DNA of 64,000 nucleotides from Ralstonia thomasii (lineage in GTDB: Bacteria > Pseudomonadota > Gammaproteobacteria > Burkholderiales > Burkholderiaceae): the NCBI RefSeq assembly GCF_958405895.1, contig NZ_CATZAR010000013.1, one strand, 5' to 3'. Positions 36,285 through 45,929 of the stretch are shown in pieces (within the stretch, counting starts at the first letter, position 1; each line of letters opens with the position of its first letter). The notes under the pieces are model-generated. The model had not been told where the DNA came from. It saw only the letters and a list, made by a program, of their open reading frames with translations, and did no database searches. A program made the translations under genes and the position numbers.

Positions 36285-38392
36285 ACGGCGTCGTCATCCT
36301 GTTGCTGGTGGCGGGCGGTCTGCTCGCGGTGGTGGCGCTGGTGCAGATGCTGGCCTCGCGGCTGACGTTGCCCGAGTCGACCTTGCTGGCGCTGGCGGGC
36401 ATCGGCATCGGCGGCGCCTATGTGATCTTGCGGAACAGCGCGCCTGCCTTTGCGACCACGTTCTTCGCGCCGCTCGTCGATCCGAGTTGGCCGGCAGAGG
36501 CCTACCTGTGGCTGTTCCTGCCGCCGCTGTTGTTTCAGGCGGCGCTGTCGGTCGATGTGCGCAGCATGGCGCCGGACGCCGCGCCGATCCTGATGCTGGC
36601 CATCGTGGCCGTGGTGGTCGCCACGGGTGTGATCGGGCTTGCAGCGGCCGCCGTCACGCCGTTCGGCATCGTCACGTGCCTGCTGCTCGGCGCGATGATT
36701 GCCACGACCGATCCGTCCGCCGTGATTGCGGTGTTTCGCGACGTGGGCGCACCGGCGCGGCTGATCCGCCTGGTGGAGGGCGAGGCGCTGCTGAACGATG
36801 CGGCTGCCATTGCGATCATGGGCGTGCTGCTTGCCATGCTGACGGGGCACGGCGGTGACGCCACCGTCGGCACCGGTCTGCGTGAACTGGCCAGGGCGTT
36901 CGGTGGCGGCGTGGTGTTCGGGTTGATTGCCGGGCGCATCGCCGCATTCCTGCTGCCGGCTCTGCGCGGCATTGCTCAGGCCGAAGCCGCGTGGACGCTG
37001 GCGCTGCCGTATCCGCTGTATCTCGTGGCGGAAAACATGCTGGGCGTGTCGGGCGTGGTGTCGGTGGTCTGCGCGGGACTGGTGATCGGCGCGCTGGGAC
37101 GCACGCGCCTGACGCCGCGCAACTGGTCGCACCTGCAACTGATTTGGGAGCAGATTGCGGCGCTGGCTGGAGCGGTCGTCTTTCTGTTGGCTGCGGTGCG
37201 CGTGCCGGAACTGCTGCACGGCGCGGTGTGGAAAGACGCGCTGTGGCTCGCGGTGATCGTGCTGGCTGCACTGGCGGCGCGCCTTGCCGTGCTGTTTGGC
37301 CTGTTGCCCGCGATGGCGTGGCTCAAGCTCTCCGCGCCGGTCAGCCATGCCTACAAACTGGCGATTGCATGGGGCGGCCTGCGTGGTGCCGTCACACTGG
37401 TGCTGGCGCTGGGGGTGGCCGAGAACCAGGCCGTACACGCGGCCGATCGTCATTTTGTGACCATCCTCGCCACCGGCTTTGTGCTGGTCAGCGTGCTCTT
37501 CAACGGCGCCACGCTGCGCTGGGTGATGCGGTGGCTGGGGCTCGATCAGTTGTCGCCGCAAGAGCAGGCACTGCAAGGGCAGGCGCTGAACATGTCGACG
37601 GAGGAAGTGGAATCGACCATGCGCCGCATCGGCGGGCACTTCCATTTCACGTCGGGCGCGACCGATCGGGCAGCGGAGGTGTATCGGCGGGAGGTCGCGG
37701 CCGGCGCGCTCGAACTGAACCTTGAGGAAGCGCTGTCCGAACGCGAACGCCTGACCATCGGCCTGGTTTCGCTCGCCACGCGTGAGCGCGAGTTGATTCC
37801 CGAATATGGCAACGGCCTCGTCTCGATCCGCAACCTCGACGCGATGATGCGAAACACCGCCGACATGATCGACGCGGCCCGCACGGAGGGGCGCCTGGGC
37901 TACAAGCGCGCTTCGCGGCGCATCCTGGCCAAGCACGCCGGCTACCGGTTCGCGGTCTGGCTGCATCGTGTGGCGCATATCGATCGCCCGCTGGCCAATG
38001 CGCTGGCCGACCGCTTTGAATTGCTCATTTGCCGCCAGACGGTGCTCGAACGCTTGCGCGCGTACAACCGTGCATCGCTGCAACCCGTGCTGGGTGAGCG
38101 CATGGCAGACTTGCTCGATGGCGTGTTGATCACCCGGATCGAGGCGGCCGAAGAGGGCCTGGCAGAGTTGCGCGAGAAGTTTGGCGGCTACAGCGCTGCG
38201 TTGGAGAAGCGTCTGCTGGTGCTGTTTGCGCTGTACATCGGCCAGAGCAAAATCGACACGATGCTGGCTGAAACCGTGATCTCGAAAGAGGTCTACAAGC
38301 AGATCAGCTCGGTGATCCGCCGTGCCTGGACGGCCGCGCTGCCGCGGCCGCCGCTGTCGACTGCGCTGCGTATGCCGGCCGCGCCGGAGTAG
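36281..38392 (+). CDS. CPA1-family Na+/H+ antiporter (NhaP-like)
   Basis: This 703-aa inner-membrane protein has about 12 helices in residues 1-420, then a cytoplasmic domain of about 280 residues. CPA1 ion-site motifs are visible: ATTDPSAVIAVFRD and LVEGEALLNDAAAI, then WGGLRGAVTLVLALG. It exchanges Na+ or K+ for protons. The start is GTG 36281, overlapping the oxidoreductase stop by four bases. The helical C-terminal domain (MSTEEVESTMRRIGGHF..) is longer than in minimal NhaP proteins. Confidence 0.92.
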   Translation: MNGVVILLLVAGGLLAVVALVQMLASRLTLPESTLLALAGIGIGGAYVILRNSAPAFATTFFAPLVDPSWPAEAYLWLFLPPLLFQAALSVDVRSMAPDAAPILMLAIVAVVVATGVIGLAAAAVTPFGIVTCLLLGAMIATTDPSAVIAVFRDVGAPARLIRLVEGEALLNDAAAIAIMGVLLAMLTGHGGDATVGTGLRELARAFGGGVVFGLIAGRIAAFLLPALRGIAQAEAAWTLALPYPLYLVAENMLGVSGVVSVVCAGLVIGALGRTRLTPRNWSHLQLIWEQIAALAGAVVFLLAAVRVPELLHGAVWKDALWLAVIVLAALAARLAVLFGLLPAMAWLKLSAPVSHAYKLAIAWGGLRGAVTLVLALGVAENQAVHAADRHFVTILATGFVLVSVLFNGATLRWVMRWLGLDQLSPQEQALQGQALNMSTEEVESTMRRIGGHFHFTSGATDRAAEVYRREVAAGALELNLEEALSERERLTIGLVSLATRERELIPEYGNGLVSIRNLDAMMRNTADMIDAARTEGRLGYKRASRRILAKHAGYRFAVWLHRVAHIDRPLANALADRFELLICRQTVLERLRAYNRASLQPVLGERMADLLDGVLITRIEAAEEGLAELREKFGGYSAALEKRLLVLFALYIGQSKIDTMLAETVISKEVYKQISSVIRRAWTAALPRPPLSTALRMPAAPE

Positions 38393-38419
38393 TCCGGCCC
38401 TGAGCGACGCAGCGGTGGC

Positions 38420-39682
38420 TCAAAGCCTCTTGTCTTCCCGCTCCACGCCCGGATGGCGGTGGATGTCATGCGTGATGAAGCCCGTGTCGTTATCGGGCAT
38501 CTCAAGCCACTCCGGGTGCGAGAGCGATTCGCGAATATCCGCCAGGCCCGAGGCCCAGTGGTCGCGCATGGTCGATGGACCGAACTGGATGTCCTTGCCC
38601 GGCCCTTCGTGTTCCTTGGCAGCGTAGATGAGGTGGAAGACGTTGTAGCGCTTGGTACAGGCCATCTCCTGCGCGTGCTTGTACCACTGGGTGCGCTCAA
38701 ACTCTTTAGGCGGCAGGTGGTCGAGCAGCTTGCGTATTAGCCGGCGCGTGGATTGCGAACGTTCCATCCAGTCGGTGGTAAGCCGCGTGCGGCTGGAGTA
38801 CTGCAAGTCCTTCTGCCGGCTGGCCACGCCGATCATCGTATTGGGCACCGGGCCCAGTGCGCTCCAGAGGTCCACCTGGAACACCAGCGTGTCGCGGCGC
38901 GGCTTGGAGCCCAGCACATACGACAGTGGCGTGTTGGAGACGACACCGCCATCCCAGTAATACTCGCCGTCGATCAGCACGGGAGGGAAGCCCGGCGGCA
39001 GCGCGCCGGATGCCATGAAGTGCTCCGCGCGCAGTCGGCGCTCGGTGTTGTCAAACGCTTCCAGATTGCCGGTGCGGACGTTCACAGCCCCCACCGATAC
39101 GCGGATGCCACCGTCGTTGATGCGGTCGAAATCGCAAAGGCGTTCCAGCGTCGCCTTGAGCGGCGCGGTGTCGTAGTAGCTGGCTTCGAGCGGGTCGACT
39201 TCGTTGGCAGGCAATGGTGCAGGAAAGCGCGGTGTAAAAAAGCCGCGCTGGCCTTCGAGCAGCGTGTCGGCGGCCTGCATGGCGGTCAGCCATTTGCGCA
39301 GATGCGCGTTGCCGTCAAACCAGGCGTTTTCCAGGATGTCGGGCAGCGGCGGCGAGAACGTCGGCTGCGTGATGATCTGCCAGAACTCACGCAGCTTTGC
39401 TTGGCGATGCTCGGGCGCATTGCCGGCAATGATGGCCGTATTCAATGCCCCGATGGAGATGCCCGCAATCCAGTTCGGCACGATACCGGCTTCGTCCAGC
39501 CCTTCGAACACGCCGGCCTGGTACGAGCCAAGCGCGCCGCCGCCTTGCAGCACCAGCGCGATGTTCTCGTACGCCGGGAGCACGATGCGCTGCGCCGTGG
39601 TGAGCGGCGCATCGGCGGGGCGTGACGACTCTGCCGGCGTGGGCCGCTTGGTTGCGGCCACGCGTAGTTTTGGTGCGGGCAT
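38420..39682 (-). CDS. patatin-like phospholipase family protein (DUF3734-type tail)
   Basis: This 420-aa serine hydrolase has the patatin catalytic dyad: oxyanion loop LQGGGALGSYQAGV, nucleophile Ser in GISIG, and Asp in DGG (YYWDGGVVSNTPL). The C-terminal region (RRDTLVFQVDLWSALGPVPNTM.., TRLTTDWMERSQSTRR) resembles DUF3734. GAGGAG and GGAGG lie just upstream of the ATG. It ends the adc-bdhA-patatin operon, only 31 bases after bdhA. This context suggests lipid or polyhydroxybutyrate turnover. Confidence 0.9.
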   Translation of the reverse strand: MPAPKLRVAATKRPTPAESSRPADAPLTTAQRIVLPAYENIALVLQGGGALGSYQAGVFEGLDEAGIVPNWIAGISIGALNTAIIAGNAPEHRQAKLREFWQIITQPTFSPPLPDILENAWFDGNAHLRKWLTAMQAADTLLEGQRGFFTPRFPAPLPANEVDPLEASYYDTAPLKATLERLCDFDRINDGGIRVSVGAVNVRTGNLEAFDNTERRLRAEHFMASGALPPGFPPVLIDGEYYWDGGVVSNTPLSYVLGSKPRRDTLVFQVDLWSALGPVPNTMIGVASRQKDLQYSSRTRLTTDWMERSQSTRRLIRKLLDHLPPKEFERTQWYKHAQEMACTKRYNVFHLIYAAKEHEGPGKDIQFGPSTMRDHWASGLADIRESLSHPEWLEMPDNDTGFITHDIHRHPGVEREDKRL

Positions 39683-39713
39683 ATCTCCTCAACCTCCTTG
39701 CGTGTGCAGAGAC

Positions 39714-40499
39714 TTATTGCATGAACCAGCCGTGGCTCACCACGAACGATTGGCCGGTCAGCGCGGCACTTGGGAACGTGGCCAGGAAGCGCACCGTCTC
39801 GGCCACGTCTTCCACCGTGGTGAATACGCCGTCCACGGTATCACCCAGCATGACCTTTTTCACCACGTCATCTTCGCTGATGCCGAGTTCCTTGGCTTGT
39901 TCGGGAATCTGCTTTTCGACCAGCGGCGTGCGCACGAAGCCGGGGCACACCACGTGCGAGCGCACGTTATGCGCCGCGCCTTCCTTGGCCAGTACCTTGT
40001 TCAGGCCGAGCAGTGCATGCTTGGCCGCCACGTAGGCCGATTTGAGCGGCGAGCCCTCGTGCGAGTGCACCGAGCCCATGTAGATCACCACGCCGCCACG
40101 GTCGTCCTTGTACATGTGGCGCAGTGCGGCGCGCGTGGTCAGGAACGCGCCGTCGACGTGGATGGCCTGCATCTTCTTCCAGTCGGCAAACGAGTAGCTC
40201 ACGAACGGGTTGACGATCTGGATGCCGGCATTCGAGACCAGGATGTCGACCGAGCCGAGTTCTTCGGCCACGCGGTCGATGCCGCTGTCCACGGCTTGTT
40301 CATCGGTCACGTCCATGCGCAGGCCGATCGCCTTGCCGCCTGCATCGGTGATCTCTTTGGCGACGGCCTTGGCGCCGTCTTCGTTCAAGTCAACGATGGC
40401 AATGGCCGCGCCCGAATTGGCGAGCGTGAGGGCGATCTGCTTGCCGATGCCGCTGGCGGCACCCGTGACGACGGCGACTTTGCCTTTCAAATCAGACAT
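39714..40499 (-). CDS. bdhA: 3-hydroxybutyrate dehydrogenase
   Basis: This 261-aa short-chain dehydrogenase interconverts 3-hydroxybutyrate and acetoacetate with NAD. TGAASGIGKQIA is the cofactor motif, NAGIQIVNPF is family-specific and SAYVAAKHALLGL carries the catalytic Tyr and Lys. The C-terminal VVSHGWFMQ matches PHB-associated enzymes. The start at ATG 40499 has GGAG eight bases upstream; the frame remains open upstream into adc. It is 53 bases after adc, so both enzymes share acetoacetate. Confidence 0.95.
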   Translation of the reverse strand: MSDLKGKVAVVTGAASGIGKQIALTLANSGAAIAIVDLNEDGAKAVAKEITDAGGKAIGLRMDVTDEQAVDSGIDRVAEELGSVDILVSNAGIQIVNPFVSYSFADWKKMQAIHVDGAFLTTRAALRHMYKDDRGGVVIYMGSVHSHEGSPLKSAYVAAKHALLGLNKVLAKEGAAHNVRSHVVCPGFVRTPLVEKQIPEQAKELGISEDDVVKKVMLGDTVDGVFTTVEDVAETVRFLATFPSAALTGQSFVVSHGWFMQ

Positions 40500-40552
40500 G
40501 TGTGTACTCCGGGGGTTGACGGTGACGGGATAAGAATGGCCTTGGGCAGGTG

Positions 40553-41296
40553 CTACTGCGCCAAGTAATCGAATACAACCTCGCCCATGCCAAGGGTCAG
40601 GTCCGCAATGATGTGCCGGGCTTCGACAATCTCCAGCACGGGCAGTTCGGCCACGGGCGCCAGTGCATGGTGCGCCAGTTCCAGCGACGCGGGGCCCGTC
40701 CAGGCGCCTTTCATGTCGATGTCGATCATGAGGTTGCGCGACAGCTCGCAGATGCGCGCCGTCTTGCCGTCCACGTGCGGAATGATCTTGAGCAGGAAGT
40801 TCGGGCGCTCCAGGCGGCGTTTCTGCTCGGCCAGATCCAGCTCGCGGTGCTTGTAACCCATGGTGCCGGTGGCCACGCGCACGGGGCCGTAGTCGAGCGT
40901 GCCGATCAGCGTGTCCTTGTCGGTCACCAGCTTCGGGCTTGCCAACTTCTTGGGAAAGCCCCACATTTCACGGCCGCCGGCCAGGGGCGGATGGTCGTCC
41001 AGGTACATCGCCAGCGTGTACGTGCCGGGCTTGCCTTCGTAGGTGACCGGGATGACCTGGCCGCTTTCGGTGTAATCGCCAAAGCCGGTGGAGTCGGCCA
41101 TGCGGATGAACTCGTAGGCGACCAGCGGTTCGGGCACTTCCAGCGGTTCCGGCACCATGGCGCGCAGCTTGGCCGGGTCGGTGCGGTACGTGATGATGAA
41201 GAATTCGCGGTGGATGAAGCGGTACGGGCCGGGTGGGTAGGCGGGGCTCGTGAGCGGCATCGCGAAGGCGGTTTCGCGGACGGTCTTAATGTCCAT
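40553..41296 (-). CDS. adc: acetoacetate decarboxylase
   Basis: This 247-aa enzyme converts acetoacetate to acetone and CO2. The catalytic Schiff-base Lys lies in [12 protein letters not shown] near residue 115. Other family blocks are present: [33 protein letters not shown] and [15 protein letters not shown]. The start ATG 41296 follows AGGAG. It leads the adc-bdhA-patatin operon. A 12-bp palindrome lies in its upstream region (41446-41457). Confidence 0.95.
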
Positions 41297-41445
41297 GGCA
41301 CTCCTTGTGCAGGTTGGTCTGCAGGTGGCGTTGGGAGTCGGTACGGCAAGAGAACGGTAGGCGACTAAGCATGGTGTCGCGCATTTGTGACGCTGCCGCC
41401 TTCCGTTCACGCGAATTTCACGTTTGATTGCCCGTTACGCGATTG

Positions 41446-41457
41446 ATTGCATGCAAT
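41446..41457. promoter_or_regulatory. 12-bp palindrome ATTGCATGCAAT upstream of adc
   Basis: This perfect palindrome lies about 150 bases before the adc ATG in the gap after the MocR stop. It is a candidate operator for the adc operon. No regulator for it is identified. Confidence 0.3.
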
Positions 41458-41488
41458 ACGCCGTTGCGCCGCATGCGGGGCAGCGCCG

Positions 41489-42892
41489 TCACGCGTGCAA
41501 GAGGAATTCCCAGAGTGCCGGTTCTGCGGAGTACGCGACGTTGAAGCGCAGCCACGGGCTCGGCTCGTCATGCGGCCGGAAGTACTGACCGGGCGCGAGC
41601 CAGATGTTGTGCTCGATAGCCCGATTGGCCAGTGCGGAGGCGTCGGCCTGGCCGGGCAGCCGCGCCCACAGGAAGAGGCCGCGGCCCGGCGTATCGAACG
41701 GCTCGGCACCATGTTGACGCATGAGCGCTTCGACGCGCGTGTGCGCTTCTCCGAGCCGCGCAATCAGCCGCGCCACGTGTTCGGCATAGACGGGGCGGGT
41801 GACGAACGCGTGCACGATGCGCTCGGTAATTTCCGACGAGGTGAGCGCCACTGCCATCTTGGTGCGTGCCAGCTCGCGTGTGATGGCGGCATCGGCCACC
41901 ACGTAGCCTGCGCGCAACGAGGGCGAGATCGTCTTGGAGAACCCGCTCACGTACAGCGTGCGGCGCAGGCCGTCGAGTGCGGTGAGCATCGGGGCGGCGG
42001 GGTCGGCCAGCTCGCGGTGCAGGTCGTCTTCAACGATCCAGAGGCCGTGCTGTTCGGCCAGTTGCAGCACGCGATAGGCGTTCTGCGCCGTCATTGAGGA
42101 GCCAGTGGGGTTCTGCAGCACGGAGCTGGTGAAGAGGGCGCGCGGCCGGTCGGCATCGTCCGCGCGCAGGATGGCTTCCAGTGCCGCGGTGTCGAGCCCG
42201 TCCGGTGTGCGCGGCACTCCGACCACGCGCAGACCGGCCAGCTTGAGTACCTGGAGTACGTTGCAATAGCCCGGATCATCCACCGCGACGACGTCGCCGG
42301 CTTTGAACAGCGTGCGGACGATCAGGTCGAGCGCCTGCGTGGCGCCGCTGGTCAGCAGCACTTGCGACCGTTCCACCGGCAGGCCCCGTAGCGCAAGCGA
42401 CTGCGCTACGTATTCGCCCAACGGCGCATAGCCCCACGGATGTCCGTAGCCCGCCACCCGCAACGCGGAAACACGGCTCACGGTGCGCATGGCTTCCTGT
42501 ACGCCGCGCTCGTCCAGCCAGTCGTTCGGCAGCCAGCCACAGCCGGGCTTGATGGAGATGGAGCGGTCGGCAAACACATCCGACAGCAGCCACGCCGCGT
42601 TGAGCGTGGGCGGCTCCCAGCGTGGGGCCACGGGGGCCGGCTGGGTGGGTGTACGCGCCGCTACGAGGTAGCCCGAACGTGGCCGGGCCACGATGGCGCC
42701 CAGAGCCGCCAGCCGTGTATAGGCCTCCGCCACCGTAAAAGTGCTTACATCGTGCGCCTGGGCCAACTTGCGCACCGAGGGCAGCCGCGTGCCCGGCAGC
42801 AGAGAATGGTTGTCGACCGCCGCACGAATGCCTTGGACGATCTGGTCGACCAACGTACGCTGGGGATGAGAAGGATCGAGTTCGAGTTGCAT
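41489..42892 (-). CDS. MocR-family regulator (GntR HTH + aminotransferase domain)
   Basis: This 467-aa product has a GntR winged HTH (residues 10-80, LVDQIVQGIRAAVDNHSLLPGTRLPSVRKLAQAHDVSTFTVAEAYTRL). A fold-type-I PLP aminotransferase domain (about 100-467) follows, with the PLP Lys in SGFSKTISPSLRAGYV. MocR proteins sense PLP or an amino compound through this domain. It is divergent from the beta-alanine aminotransferase and dehydrogenase genes, so it most likely activates them. A direct repeat in the gap is the predicted site. Confidence 0.92.
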   Translation of the reverse strand: MQLELDPSHPQRTLVDQIVQGIRAAVDNHSLLPGTRLPSVRKLAQAHDVSTFTVAEAYTRLAALGAIVARPRSGYLVAARTPTQPAPVAPRWEPPTLNAAWLLSDVFADRSISIKPGCGWLPNDWLDERGVQEAMRTVSRVSALRVAGYGHPWGYAPLGEYVAQSLALRGLPVERSQVLLTSGATQALDLIVRTLFKAGDVVAVDDPGYCNVLQVLKLAGLRVVGVPRTPDGLDTAALEAILRADDADRPRALFTSSVLQNPTGSSMTAQNAYRVLQLAEQHGLWIVEDDLHRELADPAAPMLTALDGLRRTLYVSGFSKTISPSLRAGYVVADAAITRELARTKMAVALTSSEITERIVHAFVTRPVYAEHVARLIARLGEAHTRVEALMRQHGAEPFDTPGRGLFLWARLPGQADASALANRAIEHNIWLAPGQYFRPHDEPSPWLRFNVAYSAEPALWEFLLHA

Positions 42893-42924
42893 GTTGCGAT
42901 GCGGCACGAAGCCGTGATGAGGGC

Positions 42925-42993
42925 CTATACAGTTTCTTATAGAACCGCCATCTGTGCATGTCCGTGTCGCATTGGACTCTGTACAGTTTGCTT
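42925..42993. promoter_or_regulatory. direct repeat TACAGTTT (x2) in the MocR/aminotransferase intergenic region
   Basis: Copies at 42928-42935 and 42982-42989 are both embedded in CTnTACAGTTTnCTT-like context. They lie 54 bases apart start to start, between the divergent MocR and aminotransferase genes. MocR regulators are known to bind direct repeats, so these are the best candidate sites. A rule-out of chance needs comparison with other genomes. Confidence 0.5.
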
Positions 42994-43047
42994 CAACCGC
43001 TGGCTTGCCCAGCCCGTTCCCTTTCCGCTGTTTTTTCGGAGCCGCCG

Positions 43048-44385
43048 ATGAAACCCGCACCCCACCCGCTGGAAACCACCGATCTGTCCTACTTCTGGAT
43101 GCCGTTCACGGCCAACCGCCAGTACAAGGCCGCACCGCGCCTGCTGACTTCCGCCCAGGGCATGTACTACCGTGACGGCGATGGCCGCGAGGTGCTGGAC
43201 GGCACTGCCGGCCTCTGGTGCGTCAACGCCGGCCACTGCCGCAAGGAAATCGTCGACGCCATCACGACGCAGGCCGCCACGCTGGATTTCGCGCCCACCT
43301 TCCAGATGGGGCACCCCCTGGCGTTCCGCGCGGCAGAAAAAGTCGCCGAGATCATGCCGGAAGGCCTGAACCGCATCTTCTTCGCCAACTCCGGTTCCGA
43401 AGCGGTGGATACGGCGCTCAAGATTGCGCTGGCCTACCACCGCGCGCGGGGCGAAGGGCAGCGCACACGCCTGATTGGCCGCGAGCGTGGCTATCACGGA
43501 GTGGGTTTCGGCGGCATCTCGGTGGGCGGCATTTCGCCGAACCGCAAGGCGTTCTCGGCGAACTTGCTGCCGGGTGTGGACCACCTGCCGCATACGCATG
43601 CGCCCGAGCACAACGCATTCTCCAAGGGCCAGCCGGCCTGGGGCGAGCACCTTGCCGACGAACTGGAGCGCCTCGTCACGCTGCATGACGCGTCGACCAT
43701 CGCCGCCGTCATCGTCGAGCCACTGGCGGGTTCCACGGGCGTGCTGGTGCCGCCCAAGGGCTACCTGCAGCGTCTGCGCGCGCTGTGCGACAAGCACGGC
43801 ATCCTGCTGATCTTCGATGAAGTCATCACCGGTTTTGGCCGCCTGGGCGCGGCAACGGCGGCCGAGTTCTTTGGCGTGACGCCGGACCTGCTGACGATGG
43901 CCAAGGGCATCAACAACGCCGCCGTGCCGATGGGCGCCGTGGCCGTGCGCCAGTCGGTGCACGACACCGTCGTCGACGCCGGCGCGCCAGGCGCGATCGA
44001 GCTGTTCCACGGCTATACGTATTCGGCCCACCCGCTGGCCGCGGCCGCGGCGGTGGCCGCGCTGGACCTGTATCGCAGCGAAGGGCTGTTCGAGCGCGCG
44101 CGTTCGTTGTCGCCGGCGTTCGAAGCGGCAGCGCATTCGGTCAAGGGCGCGCCGCATGTGAAGGACATCCGCAACCTCGGCCTCGTGGCCGGCATCGAAC
44201 TGGAATCGCGCCCCGGCGCCGTGGGCGCGCGCGCTTACGAAGTCTTCCTGAAATGCCTGGAGCGTGGTGTGCTGGTGCGCTACACCGGCGACATCCTGGC
44301 GTTCTCCCCGCCGCTCATCATCGAAGAGGCGCAGATCGCGCGCATCTTCGACACCGTTCGTACCGTTCTGCAAGAGGTAGCCTGA
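43048..44385 (+). CDS. beta-alanine (omega-amino acid):pyruvate aminotransferase
   Basis: This 445-aa class-III aminotransferase resembles the Pseudomonas omega-amino-acid:pyruvate enzyme in HWMPFTANRQY-like N-terminus (FWMPFTANRQYK), NSGSEAVDTALKIALAYHRA and GYHGVGFGGISVGG. The PLP Lys is in MAKGINNAAVPMG, and PHGYTYSAHP-like LFHGYTYSAHPLA follows. It moves the amino group of beta-alanine to pyruvate, giving malonate semialdehyde and alanine. ATG 43048 has CGGAG upstream. It is one base from the dehydrogenase gene that takes its product. Confidence 0.92.
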   Translation: MKPAPHPLETTDLSYFWMPFTANRQYKAAPRLLTSAQGMYYRDGDGREVLDGTAGLWCVNAGHCRKEIVDAITTQAATLDFAPTFQMGHPLAFRAAEKVAEIMPEGLNRIFFANSGSEAVDTALKIALAYHRARGEGQRTRLIGRERGYHGVGFGGISVGGISPNRKAFSANLLPGVDHLPHTHAPEHNAFSKGQPAWGEHLADELERLVTLHDASTIAAVIVEPLAGSTGVLVPPKGYLQRLRALCDKHGILLIFDEVITGFGRLGAATAAEFFGVTPDLLTMAKGINNAAVPMGAVAVRQSVHDTVVDAGAPGAIELFHGYTYSAHPLAAAAAVAALDLYRSEGLFERARSLSPAFEAAAHSVKGAPHVKDIRNLGLVAGIELESRPGAVGARAYEVFLKCLERGVLVRYTGDILAFSPPLIIEEAQIARIFDTVRTVLQEVA

Positions 44386-44386
44386 A

Positions 44387-45910
44387 ATGAACCGACCGAT
44401 TGATCCCGCCGTGACCGAATCCGTTGTCAGCCATTACATCGGCGGGCAGCGCCATGCCGGCAGCGGCACACGCAGCGCCGATGTCTTCAACCCCGCTACG
44501 GGCGCGGTGAGCGCGCAGGTGCTGCTGGGCGGCAAATCCGAAGTGGACGCCGCCGTAGCCGCCGCGCATGCGGCTGCCCCGGACTGGGCCGAGACTTCGC
44601 CGCTCAAGCGCTCGCGCGTTTTGTTCAAGTTCAAGGAGCTGCTCGACCAGAACCACGATGCTCTGGCCGCCGCCATTACGCGTGAGCACGGCAAGGTGTT
44701 CTCCGATGCCAAAGGCGAAGTGACGCGCGGCATTGAAGTCGTCGAATTCGCCTGCGGCATTCCGAACCTGCTCAAGACGGAGTTCACGGACAACATCGGC
44801 GGCGGCATCGACAACTGGAACCTGCGCCAGCCGCTGGGCGTGGTGGCCGGCATTACGCCGTTCAACTTCCCGTTCATGGTGCCGATGTGGATGGCGCCGG
44901 TTGCGCTGGCGTGCGGCAATACGTTCATCCTCAAGCCCAGCGAACGTGACCCGACCCCCAGCCTGATGATTGCCGACCTGCTCAAGCAGGCGGGCCTTCC
45001 CGATGGTGTGTTCAACGTGGTACAGGGTGGCAAGGATGCCGTTGATGCGCTGCTCGAGCATCCGGATGTGCAGGCCATTTCGTTCGTCGGCAGCACGCCC
45101 ATCGCCGAATACATCTACGCCGAAGGCACCAAGCGCGGCAAGCGCGTGCAAGCCCTGGGCGGCGCAAAGAATCACCTCGTCGTCATGCCGGATGCAGACC
45201 TCGACCAAGCGGTGGATGCCTTGATCGGTGCAGGCTACGGTTCGGCCGGTGAGCGCTGCATGGCGATCTCCGTGGCTGTGGCAGTGGGCGACGTGGCTGA
45301 CAAGCTCGTCCCGCGCCTTGCCGAGCGCGCCCGCGCGCTCAAGATCGGCAACGGCATGCAGGCCGACAGCGAAATGGGTCCACTTGTGACCGCCGCCCAC
45401 AAGGCCAAGGTGGAAGGCTATATCGCCAAGGGCGTGGAAGAGGGCGCCGAGCTGGTCGTGGACGGCCGCGGCCACACGGTCGACGGCCATGCCGAAGGCT
45501 TCTTCACGGGCGGCACGCTGTTCGACCACGTCAAGCCCGGGATGACGATCTACAAGGAAGAGATCTTCGGCCCCGTGCTTTCGGTGGTGCGCGTGCATGA
45601 CCTTGCCGAGGCGGTGGATCTGATCAATGCGCATGAGTTCGGCAACGGCGTGTCGTGCTACACGAGCGATGGCGGCGTGGCGCGCGCATTTGCGCGGCAG
45701 ATCCAGGTGGGCATGGTCGGTATCAATGTGCCGATTCCGGTGCCGATGGCGTGGCATAGCTTCGGCGGCTGGAAGCGCTCGCTGTTCGGCGACCACCACG
45801 CCTATGGCGAAGAAGGCGTGCGTTTCTACACGCGTTACAAGAGCGTGATGCAACGCTGGCCGGATTCGATTGCCAAGGGCGCCGAGTTCGTGATGCCGAC
45901 AGCCAAGTAA
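44387..45910 (+). CDS. mmsA: CoA-acylating (methyl)malonate-semialdehyde dehydrogenase
   Basis: This 507-aa aldehyde dehydrogenase oxidises malonate or methylmalonate semialdehyde to acetyl-CoA or propionyl-CoA, CO2 and NADH. Catalytic Cys lies in GSAGERCMAISVAVAVG. Family-typical NAD-site text is ITPFNFPFMVPMWM and KPSERDPTPSLMIADLLKQAGLP. It follows the aminotransferase directly, with GAGG before ATG 44387. The pair is a complete beta-alanine to acetyl-CoA route. A valine-pathway role is possible but no partner genes lie here. Confidence 0.95.
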   Translation: MNRPIDPAVTESVVSHYIGGQRHAGSGTRSADVFNPATGAVSAQVLLGGKSEVDAAVAAAHAAAPDWAETSPLKRSRVLFKFKELLDQNHDALAAAITREHGKVFSDAKGEVTRGIEVVEFACGIPNLLKTEFTDNIGGGIDNWNLRQPLGVVAGITPFNFPFMVPMWMAPVALACGNTFILKPSERDPTPSLMIADLLKQAGLPDGVFNVVQGGKDAVDALLEHPDVQAISFVGSTPIAEYIYAEGTKRGKRVQALGGAKNHLVVMPDADLDQAVDALIGAGYGSAGERCMAISVAVAVGDVADKLVPRLAERARALKIGNGMQADSEMGPLVTAAHKAKVEGYIAKGVEEGAELVVDGRGHTVDGHAEGFFTGGTLFDHVKPGMTIYKEEIFGPVLSVVRVHDLAEAVDLINAHEFGNGVSCYTSDGGVARAFARQIQVGMVGINVPIPVPMAWHSFGGWKRSLFGDHHAYGEEGVRFYTRYKSVMQRWPDSIAKGAEFVMPTAK

Positions 45911-45929
45911 GCCGGCGCATCGACCATGA

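Noticed and set aside
36128..38083. 651-aa His/Arg/Gln-rich open frame on the minus strand
   Set aside because: Composition typical of an antisense frame of a GC-rich membrane-protein gene (CPA1 antiporter).
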